Below, one piece after another: positions 34,901 to 44,808 of a stretch of DNA of 64,000 nucleotides. Below the pieces are notes generated by a model, which searched no databases, was not told where the DNA came from, and saw only the letters and a program-made list of their open reading frames with translations. The first letter of the stretch is position 1, and each line of letters begins with the position of its first letter. Location: contig JACGCN010000001.1 in assembly GCA_014905825.1 (NCBI GenBank), forward strand, positions 3,162,001 through 3,226,000, given 5' to 3'. Made by a program: the position numbers and the translations under genes. This DNA is from Lyophyllum atratum. Lineage: Eukaryota > Basidiomycota > Agaricomycetes > Agaricales > Lyophyllaceae.

Positions 34901-35135
34901 TCGCTCTCGACTGCTTGTTGAAGTCGAAGTGAGGTTCCTGTATGCAGATGATGTCGTGTCGGTCCCGTAGTGAATTAAGCATGTCGAGTTGTGCGTCGAG
35001 GGATTTGTTCAAGTTCTGCTGCCATATCGTGAGCGTCCTTCTCCTCCCTCTCTCCTCCTCCCCATTCCCCCTCTCTCTGATTCGTCCCATTCCTCCTACG
35101 TTCCCTCTCGCTCGGTTCAATTCCATCCTGTCCAC
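31977..35135 (-). CDS. LINE ORF2: endonuclease and reverse transcriptase, truncated by KDZ
   Basis: About 1,050 residues left of a longer ORF2. The apurinic-type endonuclease is seen as TIWQQNLNKSLDAQ, DIICIQEPHFDF, LWVGDFNRHHPRWDD and KTDHFPIQ. Reverse transcriptase blocks are SPFKAHGLSGIPNVVL, NPNSYRPIALLDTMAKV, GGRPGRATTDSLHLLVDF, LDVKGAFPNTV and the catalytic AAAWADDTFFAAEA; the usual FADD is WADD here. Thumb and connection segments follow, then the start of RNase H (YMDGSGYKGQVGAAAVLY), where the KDZ element breaks it at a TGA inside the target duplication. ORF2 begins 18 bases upstream of the ORF1 stop. Confidence 0.93.
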   Translation of the reverse strand: MDRMELNRARGNVGGMGRIRERGNGEEERGRRRTLTIWQQNLNKSLDAQLDMLNSLRDRHDIICIQEPHFDFNKQSRATQKWIPVYPKGHDPDHPEKTRALILVNRNIATGSWTRLEVDSADVAAIRIQTAQCPVRIFCVYNACDHSRSMNAVRNFLQSREGRRTRGEGCADLWVGDFNRHHPRWDDERNRHLFTRANVEAAEELLEAVEQHEMDMALPPGVPTLKHLVTGNLTRPDNVFVSSTLMDAVMECRVIPQDRPPKTDHFPIQTVIQLETEASRVEDGRNFKEVDWEKFVESLEERLRGKDTGEIRTREEFDERLEGLVEAIRATIIGRVPEKKPSPYVKRWWCKELSNMRKSVKELGRESWRKRDMEGHPAHERYRRARNDYAQKIKETKRAFWQAWLESIDAKTVWDANRFVTKPAGDGGRTRIPTLKVREEGGGMREVQDNKEKARLFHKAFFYEPPQTAGIPEDYEYPPPKFAWTPITDQEIHRAIQKLSPFKAHGLSGIPNVVLIKARSTIVPHLGPIFRATFDLEVYPARWKVFNTVVLRKAGKDDYGNPNSYRPIALLDTMAKVLSSCVKNRLTFYAEKTGMLPRTQFGGRPGRATTDSLHLLVDFIKRAWRKGHEVVVLFLDVKGAFPNTVPAVLAHDMRRKGVPDEVVRWFERKMEGRETVISFDDFKSDRIPVNCGLDQGCNTSGTCYNFYSASQIEGASGDRGELAAAWADDTFFAAEAPRMEEAAEKVVAMMERDRGGEDWAKEHFSTYEVHKFACVGFSRRKEVDPNNPRKRKPATRPSVTIAGHRIEPKTSHKFLGVILDQELRFHEHVAYAVGKGASWVSQTKHLAKTNGGMGNGFARQLYQAVVIPSMLYAADVWCTPDTRTGRGAIIKGSRGFTKKLARVQRAAAIQILGAYRTTPNDFLDVHADLLPMDVQIMKICARSASRMAALPAGHPILRPARKAAKMVKRHRSPLHYVMQWLGEDPKRVETIDVIRLPPDWTCPVEVMVDSRAEDAMERERENEADIRVYMDGSGYKGQVGAAAVLYHQTLAY

Positions 35136-36973
35136 GTGTTGTCGTCATCAGCCCACTGGGTGCCATTTGATGGTGTAGCCATGGCCTTCCTCCTTTCCTC
35201 ACTGATCCAATTGTATTGGAAGAGGCTTGTCTGCGTTCCCGGTGGTTGCGACGTCGGTAGTGATTGCGATGGCGGTTGTGTTGGCGCCCTCGCGTTCCCT
35301 GGCCCTCCGGTTTGGTTGGTCCCCTCTCCGCCCCCCTGTCCTGGTGTCCCTCCAGCCAGCCTCCCTTGCCCTAGCCCTGTCATCGGGTGATTCGTGCCTC
35401 CTCCCCTTCCTCCTTCGTATCCCCTACCTCCCATGGTTCTCCTCCTTACCGTCGTCCATCCTTCCTCAGGCTGCTCCCATCCGCGTGCGTACTGTCCACT
35501 CTCCATCTCCGCGCTCCCGCTGTCCGTCCTTGCCCAGGTCGTCGGGTCATTTGTGGGGTAGAACTTGTACCTCAGTTCCGGTGTCCTTTGCTTCATCCTC
35601 TCCTTGGCCTCCAGGAAAACGGGACATGTCCTTGCGGATGATGGGTGATCGTCCTTCCACCCCCTCGCTCGGCAGTTCACACAGGCAAACTTCCTCGTGT
35701 CCGCCTCCTTGCAGTCTTTTGTCCTATGGTGCCCCGCGCATGTGCCACACGTCTCATGTATCTGTTTGCATTCGCTCGCGATGTGCGTACGTCCGTAGAA
35801 CTGACACTTGAGGCAACGTCGAGGTTCCTGGTCCAGTTTTCGTGCGAGGACCCTCTTCCCTTCGATCACTAGGCCTCGCGCAATTGCTCTGTTCGCTGCA
35901 TCCTTCGTCCCACAAGCTAGAATGAGGTGCGCCGTCCTTTGGTGTGGATTCGCCCTTGCGTGAGGTGCCCGTACCCATTTCGCGTTCGCAATGTCTCCCT
36001 CTGCCCATCCATTTGACCTCTCGATTTCCCTGATCTCCCTAGACGCGTCGTCCCCCAAGGATGTCGGTACGAATTCCACGAAAACCGGGTAGGTTCGGTC
36101 CTTCACCATCGCGTCCGCCCCGAACTTTTCCAGAAACGCCTTCTTTACGTCCTCCTTTTTCAGCCATTCCGCCGCCTCCGATGAGTTCATCTCGTATAGT
36201 GCCCCTCCGTTCCTCAGCTTCCTGACCGATACGAAGTCAAGATCCGGTGCGTCCCCCGCTTCTATGCCCATGAGCGTCATAGCCATCTTCGCTTTCTCTA
36301 GCAACAACTTCTCCGTCAGCTCCGCCATCCCATTGGCCCCTGTCCCTTCCGTGGGGTCAATAAGCACCTGCTTATCCCTCGTCTCACTCCGTCCGATGAT
36401 CTCCTGGTGCTCTGCGTCCATTGCCATGGCTTGTCTCCTCTGGAACAGATCGGCGAATGTTCGCACCGGTCCCCCTTGTGTCGTTGGCGCCTGGTTCCCC
36501 GCTGATCCAACTTTGTCCCTCGCTTCCTCCGCTATCCCTTTGATTGATACGATTGACGTTTCCAGTACCGCGCCCAGTTTGTCCTCCAATTTGTCCTCCA
36601 GGTTCAGATCGTCCCATGCCCTCTTGATTGCGTCTCCCGCCACCTGCCGCATCACGTTAAAACTCATCCAGTCCACGAAATACCCTATCGCTTTGATTCC
36701 TTCTGCCACCTCAAAAGGTACCCCTTCCTTCTTCAGTAGTAACGACAACGCTCGCTTCAAGTCCGCTGGGGTCACGTCCTCATCCTCGGTGATGTGTACC
36801 ATATCCTCCATCCATTTCCTGGCTCCGGTTATTGACGTGATTTTAGATATCTGCGCGTGCGTGTTCTGATTGTCTGCGTCGCCCTGAGTCTGCGAATATG
36901 GTGGTGGTGTCGGTGTGGAAGCGGGTGGGTTCCGTGACTTCGCATTTGCTGCCTTTGCTGCTGGCCCAGGCAT
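35117..36973 (-). CDS. LINE ORF1: Gag-like protein with zinc knuckles
   Basis: 618 residues from MPGPAAKAANAKSRNPP to a TGA at 35117-35119. The N-terminus is low complexity, the middle a helical region (ISKITSITGARKWMEDMVH), followed by an RRM-like segment (VFVEFVPTSLGDD, HLILACGTKDAANRAIARGL). Cys/His knuckles are CLKCQFYGRTHIASEC, CGTCAGHHRTKDC and CVNCRARGWKDDHPSSARTC. The tail is Gly-rich. ORF1 of this kind coats the LINE RNA. The frame is intact. ORF2 overlaps its end in another frame. Confidence 0.92.
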   Translation of the reverse strand: MPGPAAKAANAKSRNPPASTPTPPPYSQTQGDADNQNTHAQISKITSITGARKWMEDMVHITEDEDVTPADLKRALSLLLKKEGVPFEVAEGIKAIGYFVDWMSFNVMRQVAGDAIKRAWDDLNLEDKLEDKLGAVLETSIVSIKGIAEEARDKVGSAGNQAPTTQGGPVRTFADLFQRRQAMAMDAEHQEIIGRSETRDKQVLIDPTEGTGANGMAELTEKLLLEKAKMAMTLMGIEAGDAPDLDFVSVRKLRNGGALYEMNSSEAAEWLKKEDVKKAFLEKFGADAMVKDRTYPVFVEFVPTSLGDDASREIREIERSNGWAEGDIANAKWVRAPHARANPHQRTAHLILACGTKDAANRAIARGLVIEGKRVLARKLDQEPRRCLKCQFYGRTHIASECKQIHETCGTCAGHHRTKDCKEADTRKFACVNCRARGWKDDHPSSARTCPVFLEAKERMKQRTPELRYKFYPTNDPTTWARTDSGSAEMESGQYARGWEQPEEGWTTVRRRTMGGRGYEGGRGGGTNHPMTGLGQGRLAGGTPGQGGGEGTNQTGGPGNARAPTQPPSQSLPTSQPPGTQTSLFQYNWISEERRKAMATPSNGTQWADDDNTWTGWN

Positions 36974-37152
36974 TTCCCTGTCCCCCGTAGTCTTTACCAG
37001 CCTTGAGCTTCGTCTGAGAGACAGAATAGTATTAAAGTCTATGTGTATCTATACCCGAACCACTGTGTCCCCGCCTGACGAGGTGCTGAGTGTGTCCTTT
37101 TTCCGGGGTCCTAGCGGTGCCAGTGGTGGTGGTTCAGATCAAAGAAGTTCCA
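36974..37152 (-). other. LINE 5' untranslated region
   Basis: About 180 bases between the ORF1 start and the right target duplication; as in other LINEs an internal promoter may lie here. No motif is clear. Confidence 0.6.
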
Positions 37153-37167
37153 TGTCGGACAATCGTT
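37153..37167 (+). repeat. LINE target-site duplication, right copy
   Basis: Fifteen bases identical to 19644-19658; the sequence after it is the original 3' flank of the MFS transporter gene. Confidence 0.9.
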
Positions 37168-37269
37168 ACATGACAGACACGAACTAGGAACTGGACCACC
37201 ATTATTAGTACCTCAGGCACAAAGTATATTGTATATGAAGCGACCACAGTTTCTAGACGGAACGTTTAT

Positions 37270-38872
37270 CTAGTACCATCCCCTCTCGTATTGGTTGGCA
37301 GGCTTGACCTTCACATCAAGCTTCTGGGCAGCGAAAAGTGCCCAGTGAGGCGTCCTGATAAGTTCTCGTGCAAGAGATACGACGTCTGCCTTGCCAGATT
37401 TGATATATGACTCGGCTTCCAAAGGGTCTGTGATGAGTCCTACTGCGCTTACTACCATGGTAGGGTGGGCTTGTTTTATCGCTTCCGAAAAATGCACCTG
37501 CCGGCCAAAATCTAGTCGAAATGCTTACTGATGGAGTGGCGGTGCATACCTGGTAGCCATGTTTCAGTGGTATCTTTTGGTTGACCCAGTTTCCACCCGA
37601 GCTGCAATCAACCAGGTCCACCCCAAGCTTCTGAAGTTCGCCTGTGAATATCTTGCTCTGCTCGATGCCCCATTGCCGCCATAATCCTGCTTCGTCCTGT
37701 TCGGGACCCTCAGCCCAATCAGAGGCACTGATCCTTATGAAAAGTGGCTTATGTGGCCAAGCCTTGCGGCAGGCGTCCGCGATACGAAGTGGGAAACGCA
37801 TCCTGTTTTCTAGAAGTTGACCTCCATATGCATCGTCTCGAATGTTGGATAAAGGCGAAACGAAGTTATGAAGGAGGTAACCGTGGGCAGCGTGTATCTC
37901 TATGAAATCAACTTTTGGAACCGTCAATCAACGTAATGATGCATCCCTTGAAAAAAAAAACTTACATCCAGCCTTCTCGCAACGCCCTATAGCGGACACA
38001 TACGCTCTTTCAACATAATCCATGTCCTGTTCGGACATAGCCTTAGGCGATGGATATGTATCGGAATATGCTAGGTCGCTAGGGCCATAGACTACATTTT
38101 CTTTTTAAGTGGGCTTTGGGAGAGGAGCTCAAATAAATAACGATCACCGTCATCAGGCCAACCATTCTCCTCTTTGGAGGCAGTGTGCGGTGTCCCGCTG
38201 TCAGCTTTTCTTTGAACCCAAGGGGCGTGCGTCGAGGCTTTACGACCTGCATGATTCAGTTGGATACCGATCTTCGTACCGTGTGCGTGGCAAAAATTCA
38301 CAATTCTGCGTAACGGCTCCACTTGGGTGTCCATCCAGATTCCCTGTTTTATAGGATAAGACAAGAAGAACGCGTGATGGAGATCGTAGTCACCGCATCT
38401 TCGGGGGCAATCCTTCCTTCTGGGACGACAGCAGTCGCCTCCATGCATATTGCTCCGACACCGCGTGTCGCAAAGCCCTGTCCAAGAAGATATCAGAACA
38501 GACTAAAAATCAGAGGGCGAAGCGTACTCCAATATGAACCAGATGCCAATCAGTGGCGTGCCCATTGTCTGAGCTGTACTGGCACATAGGAGCCTAGGGA
38601 ACATTATCGAGACGAGCTCATCAGGCCAGCGATCAAGAAATGAGATACCACAAATATTCTGTTCTTAAATTCCACCCCTCGAAGTACCAGGGGTTGGAAT
38701 AGGGCGGGCGCTTCTGCATCCTGCAAAAGTATTCGTATTGTCGTCATTGGATATACATTGGATTGATGATGAGAATACTACGGACGGACGACAGACATGT
38801 TCCTATGGGCGGCTCGTTGAGAGGAAAATACTGGTAGGTGCAGGAGACGGGCTTGTTTGTGCATGGCGACAT
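37270..38872 (-). CDS. NADH:flavin oxidoreductase, old yellow enzyme (YqjM-like)
   Basis: FMN enzyme reducing activated C=C bonds with NAD(P)H. The start at 38872 gives [20 protein letters not shown], then PPIGT, the usual start of this fungal subgroup. Exons splice to [77 protein letters not shown] and [14 protein letters not shown]. The substrate-binding His pair and FMN site follow in [20 protein letters not shown], then [42 protein letters not shown] and [17 protein letters not shown]. The stop is TAG at 37270-37272. It converges with the LINE insertion point and is intact. Confidence 0.93.
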
Positions 38873-39092
38873 CGTAGATGGACGGTCGAACTGCGAAAGA
38901 AACTGGAAATCAAAGCTTTATAAATATGTGATTTGACGCCTGCTTCATCGATTCATCAGCGAACAAGTTGCATCCGGTATGCTCGGCCCGGTATGATCGA
39001 CAAACCACTCTGATATCATTGGTGACTTGCTTGCGAACATACCCACACCTCCTATCACTGAACGACATCTGCTGTGTGTCAGACCATTATCC

Positions 39093-40247
39093 ATGATTAA
39101 AGGAGATATTCCTCACATTTTGCTCGAGCAACTAAATCAAATTGAACCAGATGTCGAATTCATGGGAAATCTGCCCAAGGTCCGATCCTCGTCTGGAAAG
39201 GAATACTTCGTCAAATGCGGCACTTCGGCCGAACGAGAACAATACATTGGGGAAGTGGAATCCCTAAAAGCAATCGAGGCAGCTGCTCCAGGTCTGGCGC
39301 CGCGTGTCTTATCGTCTGGCCAAGACGAGGGTAGGCCATTTCTTCTCTCGGAATACAAGGACCTGGGTCGACTGGACCCCGCTGCAGCAAAAGTACTTGC
39401 GAAAAGACTGGCTGAGGAATTACACGTTTATGAGAGTGAGAAGGGGTACGGATTCCATGTACCCACATACTGTGGTGCCACGAGGTTGAGGAATGGGTGG
39501 TTCGAGACATGGGAGATATGCTTCAGTTCGATGATGAAAGACTTGTTGGATCAGTTAAAGGGAAACAGACAGCACGAGGAGCTGTGTAGCATGGGCGAAG
39601 AAGTAATAAAAAGGTCAGATTTGGAAGATCCAGGTGGCAATCAAGACTAAAATTTGTTCAGCGTCATCCCTAAGCTTTTGGGTATCTGCACAGTTCATGC
39701 AAACCAATCAAGCTTTAATAGATTTTGACCAGGTCCTTTGAAAATTGACCCGGTGCTTCTGCATGGTGATTTGTGGGTAAGTAAGTCTAATATTATGTAT
39801 GTGTGGATTCGATAAAGGTCCAACTTAGAGTGGAAATGCTGGTGTCGAGCGTTCTGGAGAGCCAATAATTTTCGATCCATCCTCGTTTTATGGTCACTGC
39901 GAGGCTGAGTAAGAATTGCAATGAACAGGAAAGATTCATTTGAGTAATCTGACTCACCTTACAGCCTGGCCATTTCTCGAATGTTTGGCGGATTCCCTCC
40001 AGTATTCTACACCACATACCACGAACTTCAACCGAAGTCGGATCCCGTGGACCAATATTCCTATCGATGTGATCTTTATGAGCTATTCCATTACCTCAAC
40101 CATACATTGCTTTTCGGGGTGCGTTAATGACCTTAAACCTCGGTTAGATACGTACTGACACAATGGCAATAGGCGAGCTACGAGCAGAGTGCGAAACAAA
40201 AAATGAATTCCTTACTTGGTTGGGCCAAAAAGAGTAGGCATCTCTAG
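39093..40247 (+). CDS. ketosamine-3-kinase (FN3K family)
   Basis: Phosphorylates fructosamine or ribulosamine adducts to repair glycated proteins. Start chosen at MIKGDIPHILLEQLNQIEPD, matching the family; an in-frame ATG at 39027 is possible. Motifs: LPKVRSSSGKEYFVKCGT with the ATP-binding Lys, EVESLKAIEAAAPGLAP, HVPTYCGATRLRNGWFETW, the catalytic loop LLHGDLWSGNAGV crossing an intron, IIFDPSSFYGHCEADLAISR and MFGGFPPVFYTTYHELQP, ending YHYLNHTLLFG-like and GWAKKSRHL. Four or more introns are used; TAG at 40245-40247. Complete. Confidence 0.92.
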
Positions 40248-40576
40248 GAGGAATCATATTTAGCTTGATAATGAAAGACAAGCCTGAGGCCTGAGGCCTG
40301 AGGTTCTGTCGCAAGTTCAAACGTTCGAACGTTCGGTTCACGCATCATGCATGCATGCATCACTTGTGTTCGAGTAGTACGGATTTGATTTGAATGGGGG
40401 CTTTGGTAAACAAACGTCAATCCTTGGAATTCAAACGCTTAGTAAAAGTTTCTATCTTTGGTTGTCGTCCCCTTCACCCATCCTTCTCCAGTGCAGGTCA
40501 TTCCTGCCCGTATTCGCGATAATACCCGAACTTCCGGCTTAGCAACGAAGAGAAACCCTAATATTGGCGTCGGATT
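40248..40576. other. intergenic region before RPB2
   Basis: About 330 bases. It holds a three-copy GCCTGAG run near 40283-40305 and an alternating ATGCATGCATGCATC run near 40346. It should contain the RPB2 promoter; no named element is clear. Confidence 0.5.
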
Positions 40577-43500
40577 ATGAGTCAAGGTATTTCTCACCAC
40601 TCCGTCAGGCCTGTGTTCCTTTTTACATTTTGGTGAAGATTTCAATGCAGCTGAAGACCCCTACTCGTATGATGACACGAACTATGGAATGGACGAAGAT
40701 GAAGATGGCTATGAGGAGATAACGCAGGAGGATTGCTGGACAGTTATATCCAGCTTCTTCGACCAAAAAGGTCTTGTTCGACAACAACTTGACTCGTTCG
40801 ACGAGTTTGTCCAAAACACGATGCAGGAACTTGTCGACGAGAATTCGGACCTCATATTGGACCAGGCAGATCAACATACGGGCCACGAGACCGACATGAC
40901 TCGCCGGTACGAGATCAAGTTTGGGCAAATCTACCTTTCACGCCCCACTGTCACAGAAGCGGACGGTTCGGTCGTGCCAGTATTTCCCCAGGAGGCGAGG
41001 TTGAGGAATCTGACATACTCAGCGCCATTGTACATTGAAATGAAGAAGAGAGTTCTGATTGGGCGCGAGAGCACGGACGGAATGCCGGGTGACATTGCTT
41101 GGGAAGCAGAGCACGACGACAATCCGGATGAGTCGACGAAGGTGTGGATAGGAAAAGTAAGAACTATCTTATCATTGTGACTGCGTGTACTGATCATGTT
41201 AGGTGCCAATAATGCTTCGGTCAACGTTCTGTATCCTTCGTGGACTGCAAGACCAAGATCTTTACGACTTGAATGAATGCCCATATGATTCCGGAGGTTA
41301 TTTCATCATTAACGGGTCCGAAAAGGTCTTGATTGCCCAGGAACGCATGGCTACGAACCACGTCTATGTCTTCGCCAAAGCCCAGCCATCGCCAATCAAT
41401 TTCTTGGCTGAAATTCGTAGTGCGGTAGAGAAGGGCGGGAAAACTATCAGTCAATTCCAAGTGAAGATGTTCCACAGGAATCAAGAGCGATCTGTAAGTT
41501 GCATCTATTAGCATTGTTCACATTCACTTTATACCATTATCAGCTAGGAAACGTAATGAAGGCGACCATACCATACATCAAGGTCGATATACCAATATGG
41601 GTCGTTTTCCGCGCCCTCGGCGTCATTTCTGACCGAGATATCCTGGAACACATTTGTTACGACATGCAAGACGCCCAAATGCTTGAGATGTTGAAGCCAT
41701 GCATTGATGATGGTTTTGTCATCCAAGATCGAGAAGTCGCTTTAGACTTCATTGGAAATCGTGGAACGACTACCGGTCTTTCGCGCGAACGCCGTATTCG
41801 CTATGCACAGGAAATCTTGCAGAAGGAGATGTTGCCCCACGTATCAATGGCCGAGGGATCCGAGTCGAAAAAAGCTTACTTCTTTGGCTACATGATTCAT
41901 AGGCTTTTACTTGCGGCGTTGGAACGTCGGGAGCTCGACGATCGTGACCACTTTGGAAAGAAGCGCCTCGATCTGGCTGGTCCTCTGCTCGCCAACCTTT
42001 TCAGAATGCTTTTCCGAAAGCTGACGAAAGATGTATACCGTTATCTCCAAAAGGTGGATCATGTCTCTTTCCGGTCAAAACACTCGTTCTAACAACAGTT
42101 TAGTGTGTTGAAACTCATAAAGAATTCAACCTCGCACTTGCCGTCAAACATCAAACCATCACAAACGGCCTGAAGTACTCTCTAGCCACCGGTAATTGGG
42201 GAGACCAGAAAAAGTCTATGTCCTCCAAAGCCGGTGTGTCGCAGGTTTTAAATCGATACACCTATGCATCTACACTTTCACATCTCCGCCGGTGTAATAC
42301 ACCTTTAGGGCGCGAGGGTAAAATCGCTAAACCGCGCCAGTTACACAACACTCATTGGGGAATGGTGTGTCCCGCGGAAACACCTGAAGGTCAGGCATGT
42401 GGTCTGGTCAAAAACCTTGCCCTCATGGCCTGTATCTCCGTCGGCTCCTACTCAGCACCCGTGATTGAATTTTTGGAAGAATGGGGGTTGGAATCATTGG
42501 AGGAGAATGCCCATTCCTCCACGCCTTGTACGAAGGTGTTCGTCAACGGGGTCTGGATGGGTGTCCACCGCGACCCCGCAAACCTGGTAAAGACTATCAA
42601 GAAACTGCGACGGAAGGATGACATCAGCCCAGAAGTCTCCGTTGTACGAGATATTCGAGAGAAGGAGTTGCGATTGTATACGGACGCCGGCCGCGTTTGC
42701 CGACCTCTTTTCATCGTTGAAAACCAACAGTTGGCACTCCAGAAGAAGCATGTCAGGTGGCTCAACAACGGGTACAACGATGAAGGAGAGGAGTATAAAT
42801 GGGAGCAACTTGTGAAGGGTGGTGTGGTTGAGCTCTTGGACGCGGAGGAAGAGGAAACCGTCATGATTTCTATGACTCCCGAAGATCTCGAAAACTCTCG
42901 ATTACAACAGAGCGGTATAGATCCGCTCGCCAATGATGCGGACTTCGACCCTGCTGCGCGACTTAAAGCTGGCATAAACTCACATACATGGACACATTGC
43001 GAAATCCACCCGAGCATGATCCTCGGTATCTGTGCGAGTATCATCCCTTTCCCTGATCATAATCAAGTGAGTATATCCGTCCTATACCAAAGAAAAAATC
43101 TAATCTCCACCAGTCACCTCGTAATACTTATCAGTCTGCTATGGGTAAACAAGCGATGGGGATCTTCTTGACAAACTTCCTTATTCGAATGGACACCATG
43201 GCAAACATATTGTACTACCCCCAGAAGCCTCTCGCTACAACTCGGTCAATGGAATACCTCAAGTTCCGGGAGCTTCCTGCTGGGCAGAATGCCATCGTCG
43301 CTATCCTGTGCTACAGTGGCTACAATCAGGAAGATTCCGTGATCATGAACCAGAGCTCCATCGACCGCGGTTTGTTTAGAAGTATCTATTATCGAAGTTA
43401 TATGGACCTCGAGAAGAAGAGCGGTATCCAGCAGCTGGAAGAGTTCGAAAAGCCCATCCGGGACAACACACTTCGCATGAAACATGGGACTTACGACAAA

Positions 43501-44722
43501 CTCGAAGATGATGGATTGATCGCTCCAGGCACTGGTGTAGCGGGCGAGGATATCATCATCGGCAAGACTGCCCCCATACCTCCAGACAGCGAGGAATTAG
43601 GTCAACGTACTCGCACTCATACCCGGCGAGATGTTTCTACCCCGCTCAAGAGTACGGAGAGTGGCATCGTGGATCAAGTTCTGATCACTACCAACTCCGA
43701 AGGGCAAAAGTTCGTGAAAGTTCGGGTTCGGTCGACTCGTATACCTCAGACTGGGGACAAGTTCGCCTCCCGTCATGGTCAGAAAGGTACTATCGGAATC
43801 ACATATCGTCAAGAAGATATGCCTTTCACCTCAGAAGGCATCGTTCCCGACATCATCATCAATCCTCACGCCATTCCTTCTCGCATGACCATCGGTCACT
43901 TGGTCGAATGTCTGCTTTCAAAGGTGGCTACACTCATTGGTAACGAGGGTGATGCTACCCCTTTCACCGACCTCACAGTTGAGTCGGTTTCGACTTTCCT
44001 GAGACAGAAAGGGTATCAATCGCGTGGCCTTGAGGTCATGTACCATGGTCATACTGGACGCAAACTTCAAGCGCAGGTATACCTTGGACCGACCTACTAC
44101 CAGCGGTTGAAGCACATGGTTGACGACAAGATCCATTCTCGTGCAAGAGGGCCTGTGCAGATTCTGACAAGACAGCCTGTGGAGGGTAGGAGTCGTGATG
44201 GTGGTTTGCGTTTTGGAGAGATGGAACGTGATTGCATGATCTCTCACGGAATTGCCGGCTTCTTGAAAGAGCGTCTTTTCGAAGCAAGTGACGCATATCG
44301 TCTCCATGTTTGCGACATGTAAGTTACTCGGAATCTCTCGTTTGCTTTGCACATATCTAATGTTCTCCTCCCAGTTGTGGTTTAACGGCTATTGCCAATC
44401 TGGTGAGTCAATTCGTAATCCAGGTTTCCAGGGCACGATCTAACATTTATATTTTCAGAAAAAGCAAAGCTTCGAGGTATGAGTGTTGATATATAATCTG
44501 AAGACAGAAACTCATTTCCAATCCAGTGTCGTGCTTGCAAGAATAAGACTGCCTGTTCGCAGCTCTATATTCCTTATGCAGCTAAGCTATTATTCCAGGC
44601 AAGTTCAAGCACTTTCCATCATATGACTAATCTAATGCCGCTCCCACCTTATACAGGAACTGCAAAGCATGAATATAGCAGCACGATTGTACTCAGTATC
44701 TTCTGGGCGTATTCGAGATTGA
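40577..44722 (+). CDS. RPB2: RNA polymerase II second-largest subunit Rpb2
   Basis: Forms much of the Pol II active-site wall and hybrid-binding region. Model: join(40577..40586, 40639..41156, 41203..41493, 41544..42053, 42104..43066, 43114..44318, 44375..44402, 44459..44476, 44527..44598, 44657..44722). The first exon is 10 bases (MSQ). Landmarks: [167 protein letters not shown] and the C-terminal zinc site [12 protein letters not shown]. The last intron uses GC-AG ends. Complete. Confidence 0.98.
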
Positions 44723-44808
44723 TGTATAATACTATTGGTCTGCTAGAATGTATGATATTAAAAATTTGCTCAGTATGTACTATCAGAAGAACTGTTTTGG
44801 CTCGACAA

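Larger units (their letters stand above)
19659..37152 (-). mobile_element. Tad1-type LINE, interrupted by a KDZ transposon
   Basis: Non-LTR retrotransposon read on the minus strand. The 5' end is at about 37152 and the 3' end is a poly-A tail (poly-T at 19657-19687 on the plus strand). It is bounded by a 15-bp direct repeat. Without the 11.1-kb KDZ element inside, it is about 6.4 kb, a normal size for Tad1. It carries a zinc-knuckle ORF1, an ORF2 with endonuclease and reverse transcriptase, an RNase H domain and a C-terminal CCHC motif. The 3' UTR holds a TAAG microsatellite. Confidence 0.92.
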
